Source of the DNA: Siphonodentalium dalli
Taxonomy: Eukaryota > Mollusca > Scaphopoda > Gadilida > Siphonodentaliidae
Length of the DNA: 64,000 nucleotides
Assembly: GCA_032622095.1 (NCBI GenBank)
Contig: CP136061.1
Location: 115,702,754 to 115,766,753 of the forward strand
Direction: 5' to 3'
Positions 1 through 12,563 of the stretch are shown piece after piece. The position numbers were made by a program, and so were the translations under genes. A model generated the notes under the pieces. It was given only the letters and a program-made list of their open reading frames with translations, had not been told where the DNA came from and searched no databases. Positions within the stretch are counted from its first letter, which is position 1. Each line of letters begins with the position of its first letter.

Positions 1-113
1 GAATTATGGGTAATTTTTCAGGATTAAGTCGGAAATGTGGCTTGTTGCCATTCATCAGAAAGCTCTGTGAGAGCTTTTCCGATGAATGGCAACAAGCCAT
101 ATTTCCGACTTCT
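1..113. mobile_element. Family A MITE, copy A1 (cut by window start)
   Basis: Family A is a TA-target foldback MITE of about 215-230 bp with ends CAGTAATGCCC/GGGCATTACTG. It is palindromic along its whole length around a centre like CTCTCACTGAGAG. A1 shows the inner left arm, the centre and part of the right arm. The right arm stops abruptly at CCGACT. Confidence 0.8.
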
Positions 114-120
114 CTCAATT

Positions 121-512
121 TTAAAACTCTAGATCAGTCTATGACAGATTTGATTTATATATATAGTTATCACTGATTGCCAAGTGAATGGAGCACTGGT
201 TCAGTTTAAAATTTTATATACGGATCCACACAATATATTGATTGCCAACTCGAGGGATTTCATTGACCGAAGGGTGCGAATTGGCCAATAAATATAATTT
301 ATACTCAATTGAGGGTTTATTTCTCCTTTCAATCTTAATAAAAGAAAGTTGCCAAATGTTCAAGGGTTAACAATCATTATGACTGTTTGAGAGTGGCACA
401 GGCCTATGGGTTGAAACTTGGATACTCATGTGGTAATAATGACTAAGAACAGTATATTGAATTTCATTCCATTTTAATATAAGAATATTGCTTGCAGTAC
501 AAAGATAATCAA
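121..512. other. No gene seen
   Basis: AT-rich sequence between A1 and D1 with no coding frame or repeat that I recognise. Confidence 0.6.
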
Positions 513-520
513 TTGATGGG

Positions 521-775
521 CAAGCCTTGAAATAGGGTGTCTGTCATTTGCAGAATGAGGTCCCCAGAGGGTGAATTTAGTGATGCTACCCCGCATAGCG
601 GGCTAGCATCACCAAATTCACCGTCTGGGGACCTCATTCTGCTTACACCTCAGCAGAATGAGATTCCCAGAGGGTGAATTTGGTGATGCTAGCCCGCTAT
701 GCGGGGGTAGCATCACTAAATTCACCCTCTGGGGACCTCATTCTGCAAATGACAGACACCCTATTTCAAGGCTTG
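521..775. mobile_element. Family D foldback MITE, copy D1 with 8-bp duplication
   Basis: Family D has ends CAAGCCTTGAAATAG and two large hairpins, each with stem CAGAATGAGGTCCCCAGAGG and on. D1 is flanked by TTGATGGG at 513-520 and 776-783, an 8-bp target duplication. Short form, without the asymmetric middle. Confidence 0.93.
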
Positions 776-1002
776 TTGATGGGCTTTGTCACATTTCATT
801 CATGCCCACAATGTCTCGAAGTATTACAAGGTCCAAAAATCTATGTTATCAATTAATTTAATTTTTCATGGCAAAATTCTAATCATGTTAAGATTTAAAA
901 TCTGCATTTCTCTGTATACAAATAATTTTATAATGTAGATTGAAATCATCAGCTAAGGTATTAAACTTCTGTCTATGCTTCCTCAACCAGTTCTATACTA
1001 AA

Positions 1003-1100
1003 GCATAATTGAGGAGTAGTTCCCTCAGGAAACGTTCAGATAATAAGTTCAACAAACGTTATTATCTAAACATTTCTCTCAATAAATAGGGCTCCTTCCG
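1003..1100. mobile_element. Family J fragment J1
   Basis: Family J carries the inverted pair GTTCAGATAATAAGTTC / GAACTTATTATCTGAAC and segments ACCATTCCAAT and CATCTGGAGGGG. J1 holds the inverted pair. Confidence 0.7.
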
Positions 1101-1735
1101 CACTCTGAAATAAAACCGCTACAGATATGATCTTTATTTTTTGAGCCACTGGGTGGATCTTGTGAGTTGTCATGTTAATTATGGATGTGTACTTATGCAG
1201 GATAAAATTTTCAAGCTGATGACCTCAAAATTGAAATAAAAATAAACTAAAATGTGCATACAGTGAGATACAGTTTTAAAATCTAAAAGTGAATGGAACA
1301 TGCCATTTTGGTGACATATATTTGCGACCTGGAATACTAGAATATTCTAGCATGAAAAAAAGGTACACACAGGAGCTGTTCTGAGCTAGCACAGAACTGG
1401 AAGATAAAGGGTACAGTTTAAATAGGAGAAGAGAGGAACAGGTATTATGCATTTTTTACATTATAAAAGTTGGCAAATAAATGATGACAAGGAAAAATGA
1501 TGTCATTAAGATTAAAACTTTTCTGTCAGTATCAGGACAATCCAGGAAGAGTCTTTCAATGTTGTTAAAAATGACCATGTATCAAGCTTACTGAGAAAAA
1601 GTTTGGAAATAAATTAGTTTTTAATAAATAAGTTAAAAATAAATAAAACATAAATGAAAACGTATTTGAGTCTCAGTAAGACATCTCCTCGTGAACAGTT
1701 TTCATGTCATTTCTTGTTGACATTTGCCTTCATCA

Positions 1736-1996
1736 TTAACCTTTCCATGACTGGAGCTTCCTGAAATTTTGCGAAAACCCTGTGCCATTGCATTCTCTTA
1801 TATATGCGAGTCTCCCATAGGGAGCCTCGCATATATAAGAAAATACATTGCCTAACAATATTTACCTTGACCTGGTAAGCCAGTGGATTCTCTTACATAT
1901 GCGAGGCTCCCTATGGGAGACTCGCATATATATGAGAATGCACTGGCACAGGATCTTAATGCTGTACCAGTGCAGCTCCCATTATGAAAGGGTTAA
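1736..1996. mobile_element. Family B MITE, copy B1 (TTAA target)
   Basis: Family B has ends TTAACCCTTTC/GAAAGGGTTAA, as in piggyBac-type elements. One outer arm is GACTGGAGCTTCCTG and the other GATCTTTAATGCTGCACC. Between them are two 65-70 bp hairpins with stems CATTCTCTTATATATGCGAG and their return. B1 is complete. Confidence 0.9.
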
Positions 1997-2265
1997 TAAA
2001 ATTATTTAGCAAGAAAAGTATAGCATAGGACAGAGATGGGTCATTTTTATCATGAACAAGGGTCTAGCAGAATCGGCTGATAATGTGAATCAATAGAAAT
2101 TCTATTCCTTCACAAGTACTAAAACTATACACTCATAATATGTGAATTGGACATTCCATCTATATCCTGTTTATACTCTAATAAAAAAAAAAAAAACAGT
2201 TTAATCATTGAACTTTTTTTTATTCACCTAGTTAGACAATGCTAAATGTCATTATGGGAGGGGTG

Positions 2266-2437
2266 TACAGTAATGCCCTAATTAATCGACTCCATAACCA
2301 CAGCAGAATTATGGGTAACTTTTCAGGATTTAGTCGGAAATATGGCTTGTTGCCAAGCAATATTTCCGACTAAATCCTGAAAAGTTACCCATAATTCTGT
2401 TGTGGTTATGGAGTCGATTAATTAGGGCATTACTGTA
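2266..2437. mobile_element. Family A MITE, copy A2
   Basis: Complete ends with TA on both sides. About 50 bp around the centre is missing, so the arms meet near TTGCCAAGCAATA. Both arms carry the AATTAA and CTTTTC/GAAAAG variants, so arm differences are paired. Confidence 0.92.
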
Positions 2438-2890
2438 TATAGAATTTAACTTCCTGTATTCTTTTCGACAAACTTGTGCCATCATCCATAAATTATCCAT
2501 AAAATGAAACATTTCAATTCAACTTGACGAAACCCATAAACTCCTAGGAGAGCTCTATCATTTTGAAAACACTTTCAACAAACAAAACTCTATATATAGG
2601 GGTGAAGCATATTTATCCTTTATATTTTGATCAAAAATAAAACCATACAAAATATGCTTCAAACATTGATCAGGCTTTATGTTGCCCACAATGAGGCACA
2701 AATTTGTTGTATGAACAATCAGTGAGCAGGTTTTAGAATGGTATGTTTGGAAAACCATCTCAATGAGTAAACATACATTTTGTAATTTTATCTGTATTTA
2801 CTAACTGCGATTTTTCAGACCTCTTCATTCAAAGATACTGTATGTATTCATTTGTGATAAACTGACTGACATAACAAAAAACAAAAAAAT

Positions 2891-2973
2891 AGAACAGCTG
2901 ATTGTGAGGGGAAATAACTCTAAACTAATAGGAACAGAACAGCTGATGTGTGAGGGGGAAATAACACTAAAAG
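2891..2973. repeat. Two-unit tandem duplication
   Basis: GAACAGCTGATTGTGAGGGG is followed by GAACAGCTGATGTGTGAGGG, each leading into AAATAACWCTAAA. Confidence 0.75.
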
Positions 2974-3420
2974 ATGGAAACAAATCAATATGAAACAAAG
3001 CCCAGCCTTTGTAAAGTAAGACAATCTCCTAGCACAGGTTACGCTCTCCTTCATAAGATCTCTCGTTCAAGGAACAGCTTGAATAAAAATATTCTAACAT
3101 TTTGACACAAGCTATGCCAACTCGAAACATGTTCCGTTCAAATTCTGCATCATGGGGTGGAAAAAGTAATAACATTAGTTGATAAAGACGATGACAAATC
3201 ACAGGAAAACAAACCAATTATGATCGATTATATAATATTAGTGATTATGATGTGCCAGAAACTGAGTTTTCTCTTAGTCCAACAACTAATATGTTAAGAT
3301 GACACTTTCATTTAACACTTATAATTCATGATGGGAGCCACGCTGGTGCAGCATTAAAAATCCTATGCCAGTGCTTCTCTTATATATGTGAGTTTGCTCA
3401 AAAATGGGATTGCAAATGTC

Positions 3421-3640
3421 CATGAACACAGTGGGAAATCACTGCTCGCAGTGGCGAATACATGTTTGTTCTGCTCTCCATATAATATGTTGGTTTTTAT
3501 GCGAGTTAAAATTATAATTGCCAAGTACAGCATGAAATGTTCGTTCTCGTTGAAACAAATCAACATATATTTGTGTTGTTTGTTTCATTTATCAAGGTTA
3601 TTTCCTCCCATGATGCATCACAATGAACAAAATCTCACAT
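3421..3640. repeat. Repeat Y, copy 1
   Basis: Shares TGTTCTGCTCTCCATATAAT, TGTTCGTTCTCGTTGAAACA and CCCATGATGCATCACAA with 4425-4577. Confidence 0.75.
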
Positions 3641-3720
3641 TCACAATAAAGCGGTAGCTCGCAGTACAGACAGACGAATAATGTACAATCACATTGTATC
3701 ACAGTCGGTTCTCTCTGTAC

Positions 3721-3830
3721 AGTAAACTATACATATCTCACATGTGTAATAACTATACATATCTCACATATGTTCTATACAATGTACATATCTCACAAGT
3801 GTGCTATACAATACTGTACATTATTTGTAC
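3721..3830. repeat. Short tandem CTATACATATCTCACA repeat
   Basis: Three to four diverged units of CTATACATATCTCACATGTG. Confidence 0.75.
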
Positions 3831-3863
3831 AATTTCCTAATCTCTATACATAAGAAAGTGCAT

Positions 3864-4147
3864 TAGGGCCATCAGAAACACCACCGCACCCCCAAATATA
3901 CAATTCATTATAACAACTTGTAGAAATAAAAACGAGTCATTATAATGACTTGTAGAAAAATTTATAAGTCGTTATAAGGACTTTATTTTATTTCTACAAG
4001 TCATTATAATGACTTTTGAGAACTAGTTATACCAACTTGCAAGTCGTTATAACGAGTTTTTGGAAGTCATTATAACAACTTGTATGTAGTTATAACAAGT
4101 AGTGTATTCGTATATTTTGGGGTGGTGTGGTATTTCAAATGGCCCTA
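3864..4147. mobile_element. Element T with internal AAGTCATTATAATGACTT sites
   Basis: TA-flanked, ends GGGCCATCAGAAACACCACC and the return GGTGGTGTGGTATTTCAAAT then GGCCC. Between them are about nine variants of the 18-bp palindrome AAGTCATTATAATGACTT. Confidence 0.88.
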
Positions 4148-4210
4148 ATGCGCTTTTGTACTATATAACCCACACAGGGAACAAAAGTATAATCTATCGT
4201 GAGCATAAAC

Positions 4211-4273
4211 TACAGTAATGCCCAAAGTAATTGACCACTTAACCACAGCAGCATTACTTTGGGCATTACTGTA
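4211..4273. mobile_element. Family A MITE, 63-bp mini copy A3
   Basis: Only the outer arms remain (CCCAAAGTAATTGACCAC and its return). The stretch AAAGTAATTGACCAC is identical to part of the terminal repeat of family H, suggesting related ends. Confidence 0.75.
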
Positions 4274-4282
4274 TACAGTCCT

Positions 4283-4716
4283 GAAAATATGGTGCTGGAC
4301 ATTTGCAGAATGAGGTTATTATCCGTCAAATTTTTGTTATGTCCCTTCTCTCCTATTGCTCTCCAAAATCTGGATCAGACTACGTCTAAATCGCATCACT
4401 ATTAGCAGAAAATAAAAAACTATGTGTGTTCTACTCTCCACATAATATTTTTATGTGAGTATAAACCATAATTACCAAAGAGCATCATATGTTCGTTCTC
4501 ATGGGAACAAATGGCATCTATTTGGGTTGTTTATTTCATTTATCATTGTTATTTCCTCTCATGATGCATCACAAGGGTAGAGAAAGCCAATCCTGCAGTG
4601 CATACCTTCGGAACAAACCAGAACGATATGTCCACTGGGCTGGGTGGGTAGCGACACTAAATTCACCCTCTGGGGACCTCATTCTGTAAATGTCAGGCAT
4701 CATATTTTCAGACCTG
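4283..4716. mobile_element. Family D-related element D5 with foreign middle
   Basis: Ends are a variant (CTGAAAATATGGTGCTGGAC / ATCATATTTTCAG). The left hairpin is replaced by unrelated sequence, part of which (4425-4577) matches 3457-3610. The right end retains GGGGACCTCATTCTG. Confidence 0.7.
4425..4640. repeat. Repeat Y, copy 2 (inside D5)
   Basis: Diverged copy of 3421-3640. Its tail (CCAATCCTGCAGTGCATACC, AACGATATGTCCACTG) recurs at 5272-5346. Confidence 0.75.
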
Positions 4717-5271
4717 AAATTATACTATTCAGATCATTATCTGTAAGTTGTTCATGGCGCACTCCGATTGCTGTATATTATTACCACTTTACAGGGCATT
4801 CCCTAGAGTATTAACAGTATTACTGGTACCATGAAATCTGATAAAGTGGTGGGCTGATAATTAAATTTTCGCTCAATAATGACCCGCCACTTTAACGATG
4901 ATGTCACGGACGTAACAATTGAAATCATCTCCCCAAAGTGGTCACACTTCAATTTTTCGTTTGTAAATAACAATTGATACAATTGTTTTGATGGATTATT
5001 TGACTCTTTTTTCAGGAACAAATGACATGAGTAAAAACGACAAAAAAATATTTAGGTGAATCTTTCTGCTTCAGTTATGAACTCTAAAGTGTGCATGAAA
5101 AGAGTGTGGTGGAGGAAAAAATAGCACAAACGAGCTCGAGTTTTATACTTTCCACCCTCGCACAAGTGCCATAACTGTTTGACAAGCAACTTACATGTGT
5201 AGTTCAGTGTTTAACACCTCACTAAATAGTGATATTTGGACATCAAAAATGAATCGTAAAAAAGGGTTAAG

Positions 5272-5346
5272 ATAGCCAATCCTGGTGTGCATACCTGAGG
5301 AACTATAGAATGTGTCAGAACAAACTAGAACGATATGTTCACTGTG
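5272..5346. repeat. Repeat Y tail, copy 3
   Basis: GCCAATCCTGGTGTGCATAC and AACGATATGTTCACTG match the end of the copy at 4425-4640. Confidence 0.65.
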
Positions 5347-5403
5347 TGAATTAGATACATAAATTAGGCCATCCTAAAACATTATTGATATCTTACACAA
5401 GCC

Positions 5404-5659
5404 TTAACCCTTCCATGACTGGAGCTTCCTGAAATTTAGCGAAAACCCTGTGCCAATGCATTCTCTTGTATATGAGAGTCTCCCATAGGGAGCCATGCAT
5501 ATGTAAGAGAATGCATTGGCCTAACAATATTTACCTTGACATTGTAAGCCAGTGCATTCTCTTATATATGTGAGGCTCTCTATGGCTCGCATATATAAGA
5601 GAATGCACTGGCACAAGATCTTTAATGCTACACCAGTGCTCCCGTCACAAAAGGGTTAA
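5404..5659. mobile_element. Family B MITE, copy B2
   Basis: Complete. Its right-hand TTAA (5656-5659) is also the left TTAA of E1, so two TTAA elements lie end to end. Confidence 0.9.
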
Positions 5660-5868
5660 CCCTTTCAGTGCCAAGTCCGATTTTTGTATCAACCCATATT
5701 TCCTTGATCATTTTTCAAATTTATAGATTATAATAATGTGATACATTGATGGAAAGAGCTAAGAGCTCTTTCCATCAATGTATCACATTATTATAATCAA
5801 TAAATTGATAAAATGATCAAGGAAATATGGGTTGATACAAAAATCGGACTTGGCACTGAAAGGGTTAA
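5656..5868. mobile_element. Family E MITE, copy E1 (TTAA target)
   Basis: Ends TTAACCCTTTCAGTGCCAAG/CTTGGCACTGAAAGGGTTAA. The element is one near-perfect palindrome of about 105-bp arms centred on GAGCTAAGAGCTC. This is the core-less form of family E. Confidence 0.93.
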
Positions 5869-6615
5869 TAGCAACTGGTTCACTCATCCACATATACTTT
5901 CAAGAATTATGAATAGCATCAACTCCCTCAGGTTCGGTCTCGACAAAACCAAATAATCTATTGATCCCCACTAGTGATATTATAATTCTAAATTTCCAAA
6001 TTTTAAAAGGTAAAATAATGCATTTTGTTTGGTTCTACATCAAGCAATTTTGCCATAAATGTAGAGGTGAGACCCTGTTACCTGTCATGCCATTTAGTGA
6101 ACCAGTTAATTCATATAAGTTCAAATTCAAATTATCTTTCTAGTGATAATGGACAGAAAGGATGTATTGAACTTTTAGGTAAAAAAAACGAATAAACTGA
6201 GGTTTGAATTGAAAATAAATGCATTTCATCAACTAAATAAATCTTCACATCTTCTGGATGTTTGAGTGATTAAGTAACAAGTGATGTAGAGTTATCTCTC
6301 TTTGATAGTGTGAGGCATTCAATCACTAATCAGAGATCTTCTTAAGTGACAGATCTTTGTTCAAACTACTTTTTCTGTCACCACAGTAACAGATATTGTT
6401 GTTGTAAATGAGTATATACAATATGTGAGTCCTATATACAAGTTATGCTCAGACTTTTTATTCTCAGTTATATGAATGAAGATGACATCAGAAACATGAT
6501 TACCCTTGCAGGACGTATTATCAGACATTTCCCCAAAATAACCCATTTTCTTGTATTTTCATTGTGGTTGAACATATCAGTGGGCTTCTCATGTTTGTTA
6601 TCTCACAAATAAATT

Positions 6616-6640
6616 TTAACCCTTTCAATGCCAATGAGAC
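6616..6640. repeat. Family E end fragment
   Basis: TTAACCCTTTCAATGCCAAT only, directly left of element M. Confidence 0.45.
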
Positions 6641-6651
6641 TGAAAAACACT

Positions 6652-7006
6652 TTAAAGGATACTGTAAACTAAATCCAGCCAGTTATGGGACCATCTTCTA
6701 TTATACTCAACATAATATATGCAACAAATGAATGAATTCAAGTTTGAGCCAGGGATAAGTGAAAAATACACAAAGTATACTCTATGAACGATGTAAACAA
6801 CATGGTAATTATAATGAAAATGAGTTAATGACTCGAGCCATAAACTAATTTTCATTATAATTACCATGTTGTTTTACATCATTCATAAAGTAAATTGTAT
6901 TTTGCACTTATCGATGGCTCAAATTCATTCATTTGTTGCATATATTCTGTTGAGTATAACAGATGGTCCCATAAATGGCCAGATTTAGTGTACAGTACTC
7001 CTTTAA
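6652..7006. mobile_element. Element M, 355-bp palindrome (TTAA target)
   Basis: Ends TTAAAGGATACTGTA and TACAGTACTCCTTTAA. Arms of about 165 bp pair across a short centre near 6830 (GTTAATGACTCGAGCC). The ends resemble those of N. Confidence 0.9.
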
Positions 7007-7009
7007 TTA

Positions 7010-8850
7010 TCTCTTGAAATAACATTAGTACCCAGTAATAATAGATCTGTTATATTGTAAGTGTCATTACGAGCATAATATTTCTTTTGATCGATAAGAA
7101 TAATGACAAGATTTGTACAACTCCCTCAGAAAATTAATATTAACACAGTACCATGCTCTATAAATTATTTAATCACATCCACAGATTCCAAATCTACAAA
7201 GTATTGCTTTCAAACAAGAACGGGGAATATCACATTTTCGAAACCCACTATTGATATTTTCAAAACCATGAGTATCAGACCATTTTAGTGCCATTAGACC
7301 ACAATAGCATGCATCTTCAATCAACTATTTTGTTCTTAAAGCAGAAGTGACAACAGGAGTTTTTGTGGTATTTAATTTTGAGATGACATGTGTATAGGTA
7401 GGAAATACAAAACATTTTTCAGGTCAATAAAAGATTTTTGTTTAGAATAGTGAAGGCTAAACTTTTCTTGTTACATGTATATGTATAAAGTCCTACTAGT
7501 TCTGCTTTTGTCATGATCGTAAAGTAAGTGATTGCATTTCAGAATCTGATCTTTTTATCTTGATCTGGCAGCAAGAAACAGTAATTTTTCAATATTTCAG
7601 GTTGGATTATTACGTTTGTTATAAAAATGGCCATGTATGTACAGTAATGCCCAAAATAATCGACTGATTACCCATAATTCTACTATGGTTAAGGAGTCGA
7701 TTATTTTGGGCATTACTATAACTATTTTATGTGCCACTGTATAAACCAAAGATTTTTCTAACGGTTTCTAAAAGGTAGCCCTTTAATCGTCTGTGTGAAA
7801 CTGCATTGTATCTTACTAATATTTAAATTCGAGCAGCGCTATCTTTCACACACTCTTTGGTATAATATAAATCTAAAATAGATCAAAGAATGATCTAACG
7901 CAAAGATTAAGAACAGAATTTAATTTTGTACTGATACACCTGGACACACAGTAAATAAAGTTTTCAGGTGTAAAATTTTAAAACTCAGTGAGTGTATGGA
8001 ATTTATAACGATGTTCGAATTTATATAAAAGAAGGTATTAGTTCGTCTGCAAAGAAAAATAGGATTATAGGGGAAACATTCCAATGACCTTTTGACTTCT
8101 CTCCAGCTACAAACAAACAAAACGTAACAAAATGTAACCATGGAGATTTAAAATTCATAAAACAATGAAAGACTTGTTGCATTGTTGCAACCATTGAACA
8201 AGATAACACAATCAACATATGACTGGATTCTTTATGGATGCTGTTTCTTATATATGTTTTATACGTTCTTTTTTCCACTTTAAAAGAAGACTTTGAGATA
8301 CTTATTAGCACTGAGTAGCGCATTGGTATCAATGGATGATTCCACAGCCAGTCATAGTGGGAGGAGTATACTAGTAGCAGTTGCTAGGAGACAATCGTCT
8401 GCTCAAATACATTAAACGCATGTGTACGACATTGTCACAACTCGAACGGCAAGTCAAACACAAGGGTTCTAATTTGCTGCAATTTTGACGAGTAGCTTGC
8501 GAAAATCGTCAACAAAACTACCGCTTTTGATTTTCCATTCTGTCATTATGTTTTAGTGTGGGAATTGTTCTCAAAGCACATAGAAAATTTGACTTTTGAG
8601 CAATCGGGTTTCACAATTTTTGCTGGAAAATCCCATGCTAAATATAGAAACAGGGACTAGTACCCAGCCGTTTACAGAGTCAGAAAGGAAGCATGACTGG
8701 TGCACTCTGGTAGAGATTGTAAATTTCCACCATCAGAGTACAAGTTGAAACTTCAGTACATTATGATTAGACAAGAAAGACATTGTCTGAAAAAAAACCA
8801 ATATTAACGTTGAAAACATACACAGATCACTATTTTTTTCATTGTCATTT
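7010..8850. other. Sparse region, only A4
   Basis: Apart from A4 this is unique-looking AT-rich sequence. The short open frames (up to 103 codons at 8021-8332, minus) lack domains or codon bias. Confidence 0.55.
7640..7720. mobile_element. Family A MITE, 81-bp deletion copy A4
   Basis: Outer left arm joined to the outer right arm with the whole centre missing. The right end reads ATTACTATA instead of ATTACTGTA. Confidence 0.8.
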
Positions 8851-8855
8851 ATTTC

Positions 8856-9103
8856 ATTATGGGAGAAGTCCTGGTGAAGCATTGAAGATCATGTACCAGT
8901 GCATTCTCTTATACATGCGAGTCTCCCATAGGTAGCGTCACATATATAAGAGAATGCACTGGCTTACAAGGTCATGGTAACAATTGTTAGGCCAATGTAT
9001 TCTCTTATATATGCGAGGCTCCCTATGGGAGACTCACATGTATAAGAGAATGCATTGGCGCAAGGTTTTCGCAAAATTTCAGGAAACAGTCATATAAGGG
9101 ATA
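8856..9103. mobile_element. Family B MITE, copy B3
   Basis: Both internal hairpins present. Outer ends degraded (left CATTATGGGAG, right AAGGGATAAT). Confidence 0.85.
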
Positions 9104-9325
9104 ATACGGAAAATGACTGGCTGTGTCACTGATCGGTGGAATATGTATGCTATATTTTCTCTTGATATAATTTTGCAATTTTCAAGAATATTTGGCAAAA
9201 AATATTTTCATTTGGCAAAAGAAAACTTTGGGCCAGTGCGGACCTTGATCACCTTTATAAGGTTTTCACAAAATTGTTGTGAAGTTTGGCCCAATGTGCT
9301 GAGCTCAAAGTTAAAAACAAATTTA

Positions 9326-9542
9326 TACAGTTATGCCCTAAATAATCAACTCCTTAGCCACAGCAGAATTATGGGTAATATTTCAGGATTTAATCGGAAA
9401 TATGGCTTGTTGCCATTCATCGGAAAGCTCTCACTGAGAGCTTTCCGATGAATGGCAAGAAGCCATATTTCCGACTAAATCCTGAAAAATTACCCATAAT
9501 TCTGCTGTGGTTAAGGCGTCGATTACTTAGGGCATTACTGTA
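9326..9542. mobile_element. Family A MITE, copy A5, 3' of LATS
   Basis: Full-length. It starts about 120 bp beyond the LATS stop codon, so it probably lies in the 3' UTR and could form a long hairpin there. Confidence 0.93.
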
Positions 9543-9662
9543 GATACCTGAGAAGAATAATAGTTTTTCAATTGCATAATAATTTTACACTCATTCTGTG
9601 TGGAATTGATGATGCTAGACATATATTCAATAAACAACATCCTAAAAATCCAGTCATGGATG

Positions 9663-10076
9663 TCATACATAAACAGGTAAATCAGGGTCCTTTACTTTAG
9701 GGTAAGGATGTCCACCATCATCGAAGAATCTTCGGAACGTGAACTCAAGGAACGCATGTTCTGGGTGCTTTCCGTTCTCCGATGAAACATTCGCACACTT
9801 AAACTCATCATCTGAATCTTTCAATTTATCTTGCTCAGGAGGATCGAAATTTCCGATGTCCGTCGGATGTCGAATAACAGGAACGAATGGTGCTTTATGT
9901 TTTCTTAGATTTTCGAATTGAATATCATTCAAGAAAGAATGAGTTTTTATTTCACCAGCACCATTTCGGCCCAATCTTTGTTCTGGCCCACATAGTAAAC
10001 ATTGTATTAAGTTGGCAGCTTGCTGCGATAATTTTGCTGCTGGTGGAATCTGTAAACTTTCTGACCATCGAATCAC
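9663..10076 (-). CDS. LATS: LATS terminal coding exon: kinase C-lobe and hydrophobic motif
   Basis: Residues 1075-1211 and the stop. VIRWSESLQIPPAAKLS continues the C-lobe. The AGC C-terminal extension includes HPTDIGNFDP and the hydrophobic motif FLEFTFRRFF, in which T1187 corresponds to T1079 of LATS1, the site phosphorylated by MST/Hippo. The protein ends DLPVYV, like the DLVYV end of LATS1. The acceptor is GATTTGCAG|GTG, with a perfect CTAAC branch-point candidate on the minus strand at 10095-10099. Family A copy A6 starts only 34 bp upstream of the acceptor, just clear of that branch point. Confidence 0.97.
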   Translation of the reverse strand: MIRWSESLQIPPAAKLSQQAANLIQCLLCGPEQRLGRNGAGEIKTHSFLNDIQFENLRKHKAPFVPVIRHPTDIGNFDPPEQDKLKDSDDEFKCANVSSENGKHPEHAFLEFTFRRFFDDGGHPYPKVKDPDLPVYV

Positions 10077-10109
10077 CTGCAAATCAACATTACAGTTAGT
10101 TAAACTTTA

Positions 10110-10262
10110 TACAGTAATGCTCTAAATAATTGACTCCTTAACCACAGCGGAATTATGGGTAATTTTTCAGGATTTAGTCGGAAATATGGCTTGTTGCCAT
10201 TCATCGAAAAGCTCTGAGTGATCGCCATATTTCCGATGAATGGCAACAAGCCATATTTCCGA
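10110..10262. mobile_element. Family A MITE, copy A6, at LATS last intron acceptor
   Basis: Left arm and centre present, right arm cut after GCCATATTTCCGATGAA. Its edge is 34 bp from the acceptor of the LATS terminal exon. Confidence 0.9.
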
Positions 10263-10710
10263 TGAATATGATTACAAGACCAAAGACCCGTGCAGACGGC
10301 AACCCGAGTGTCGTGACTAAGGTGACTTCTGCATACAATGCTCACTTAGAACAAACTTATTATGTCATAGATGATTGGGGCAACGCTACTATCACAAGAA
10401 TAGGATTTGCTCTAATTACTCAGATATTTCTGGCTTTTCAATGATGGAGATAGACAAATTCACTGGATGTGGAATCAATCGACATTGCCAAGGTTATTTG
10501 ATATAAACAAAATGGGTGTTCAAATTCTCAAATATCTAGAGGAAATCATACTATTACTTGCCGTGCAAGTGCACAAGGTCTAATAAGACTCTTATAAACA
10601 CATGATAATTAAAGGGAATGGGTGGATTCAGTACTCCCGGTGCAACAAGTCATTACGCCTGCAGCAAACTGGCCAAAAAACTCAACTGGTCTCGCCAATG
10701 AGCACTATTT

Positions 10711-11708
<998 letters not shown>

Positions 11709-12095
11709 TGTTCAGGCGACACCAATTTTTAAGTCTGGTTTACGAACATGTGGGGAGAAAAAAAGTAGACGCAGGAGGGAAAAAAATAAAAATAAAAAAA
11801 AATGGCCCCCCAATTTAATATCAAGTAAATCGTGGAATTTTACATAAATTTTACAAAAATTGTGAAAAAATGTTTTTGAATGAAATTCTGAACCAAACAA
11901 GATATTTCTTGTCATGAAAATATGGATCTGTAAGTGATCATAAGCAGAACCGGATGCGACAGCACATGAAAATCAGTACGCGTGTAAAAAAAATTGGGAG
12001 AAAAAAGTTTTATTTTTTTTCATGAAATGGAAAAAAAGTTGTAGGAAGTGTTCGTAAACCAGACTTAAAAATTGGTGTCGCCTCACCCATTTTTT
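11709..12095. mobile_element. Element R, inverted-repeat element
   Basis: Arms of about 36 bp (GGCGACACCAATTTTTAAGT and on to GTTTACGAACA, 11715-11750) return at about 12048-12086. The interior is A-rich. A fragment matching the arm (CATGTTCGTAAACCAG) occurs at about 21399. Confidence 0.85.
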
Positions 12096-12102
12096 ACACA
12101 AC

Positions 12103-12297
12103 TACAGTAATGCCCTAAATAATCAACTCCTTAAACACAGCAGAATTATGGGTAATTTTTTAGGATTTAGTCGGAAATATGGCTTGTTGCCATTCATCGA
12201 AAAGCTCTCAGTGAGAGCCATATTTCCAACTAAATCCTGAAAAGTTACCCATAATTCTGCTGTGGTCAAGGAGTTGATTATTTAGGGCATTACTGTA
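12103..12297. mobile_element. Family A MITE, copy A8
   Basis: Ends intact with TA duplication. Central part of the right arm shortened. It lies at the edge of element R. Confidence 0.9.
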
Positions 12298-12446
12298 GTT
12301 ACATCTGTAATTCAAATAAATTTTAAAATGTTATTCTGTCTATATACAGGTATCACCTGTTATTACATCCTGACAAGATTTCACTTCTGTTTGTGTGTTT
12401 TGAACCTGACTGTAGATGATATCAGCTGTCCTTTTGGGTTTTATAG

Positions 12447-12563
12447 GATTCACCTGAGCGTGTCATCAAGAACAGCTATTTGGCCAAGCACCCATACAAG
12501 AAGCCATGTACCCTGCACAATAAGCTAGTACCCAGGGGACCGAGTACAATGCCTGCCCAGCAG
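12447..12563 (+). other. Exon-like open segment, antisense to LATS
   Basis: A 117-nt stretch open in one frame (begins DSPERVIKNSYLAKHPYKKP, ends PSTMPAQQ). It is bounded by TTTTATAG and GTGAAT, like acceptor and donor. A second open stretch (12593 to about 12676) follows after only 29 nt, too short for a normal animal intron. I do not recognise the protein. It could be an exon of a nested gene, a decayed gene piece, or chance. Confidence 0.25.

Noticed and set aside
1790-1960. Paired 65-70 bp hairpins of family B as microRNA precursors
   Set aside because: The same hairpins occur in many MITE copies with ends and target sites; no evidence for processing.
8848-8853. AATAAA (minus strand) as the LATS polyadenylation signal
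   Set aside because: It lies 0.8 kb past the stop at the edge of MITE B3, and A-rich sequence makes chance hits common.
9113-9451. 112-codon and similar frames ending NFSGFSRKYGLLPFI
   Set aside because: Translation of family A arms, repeated at dozens of sites.
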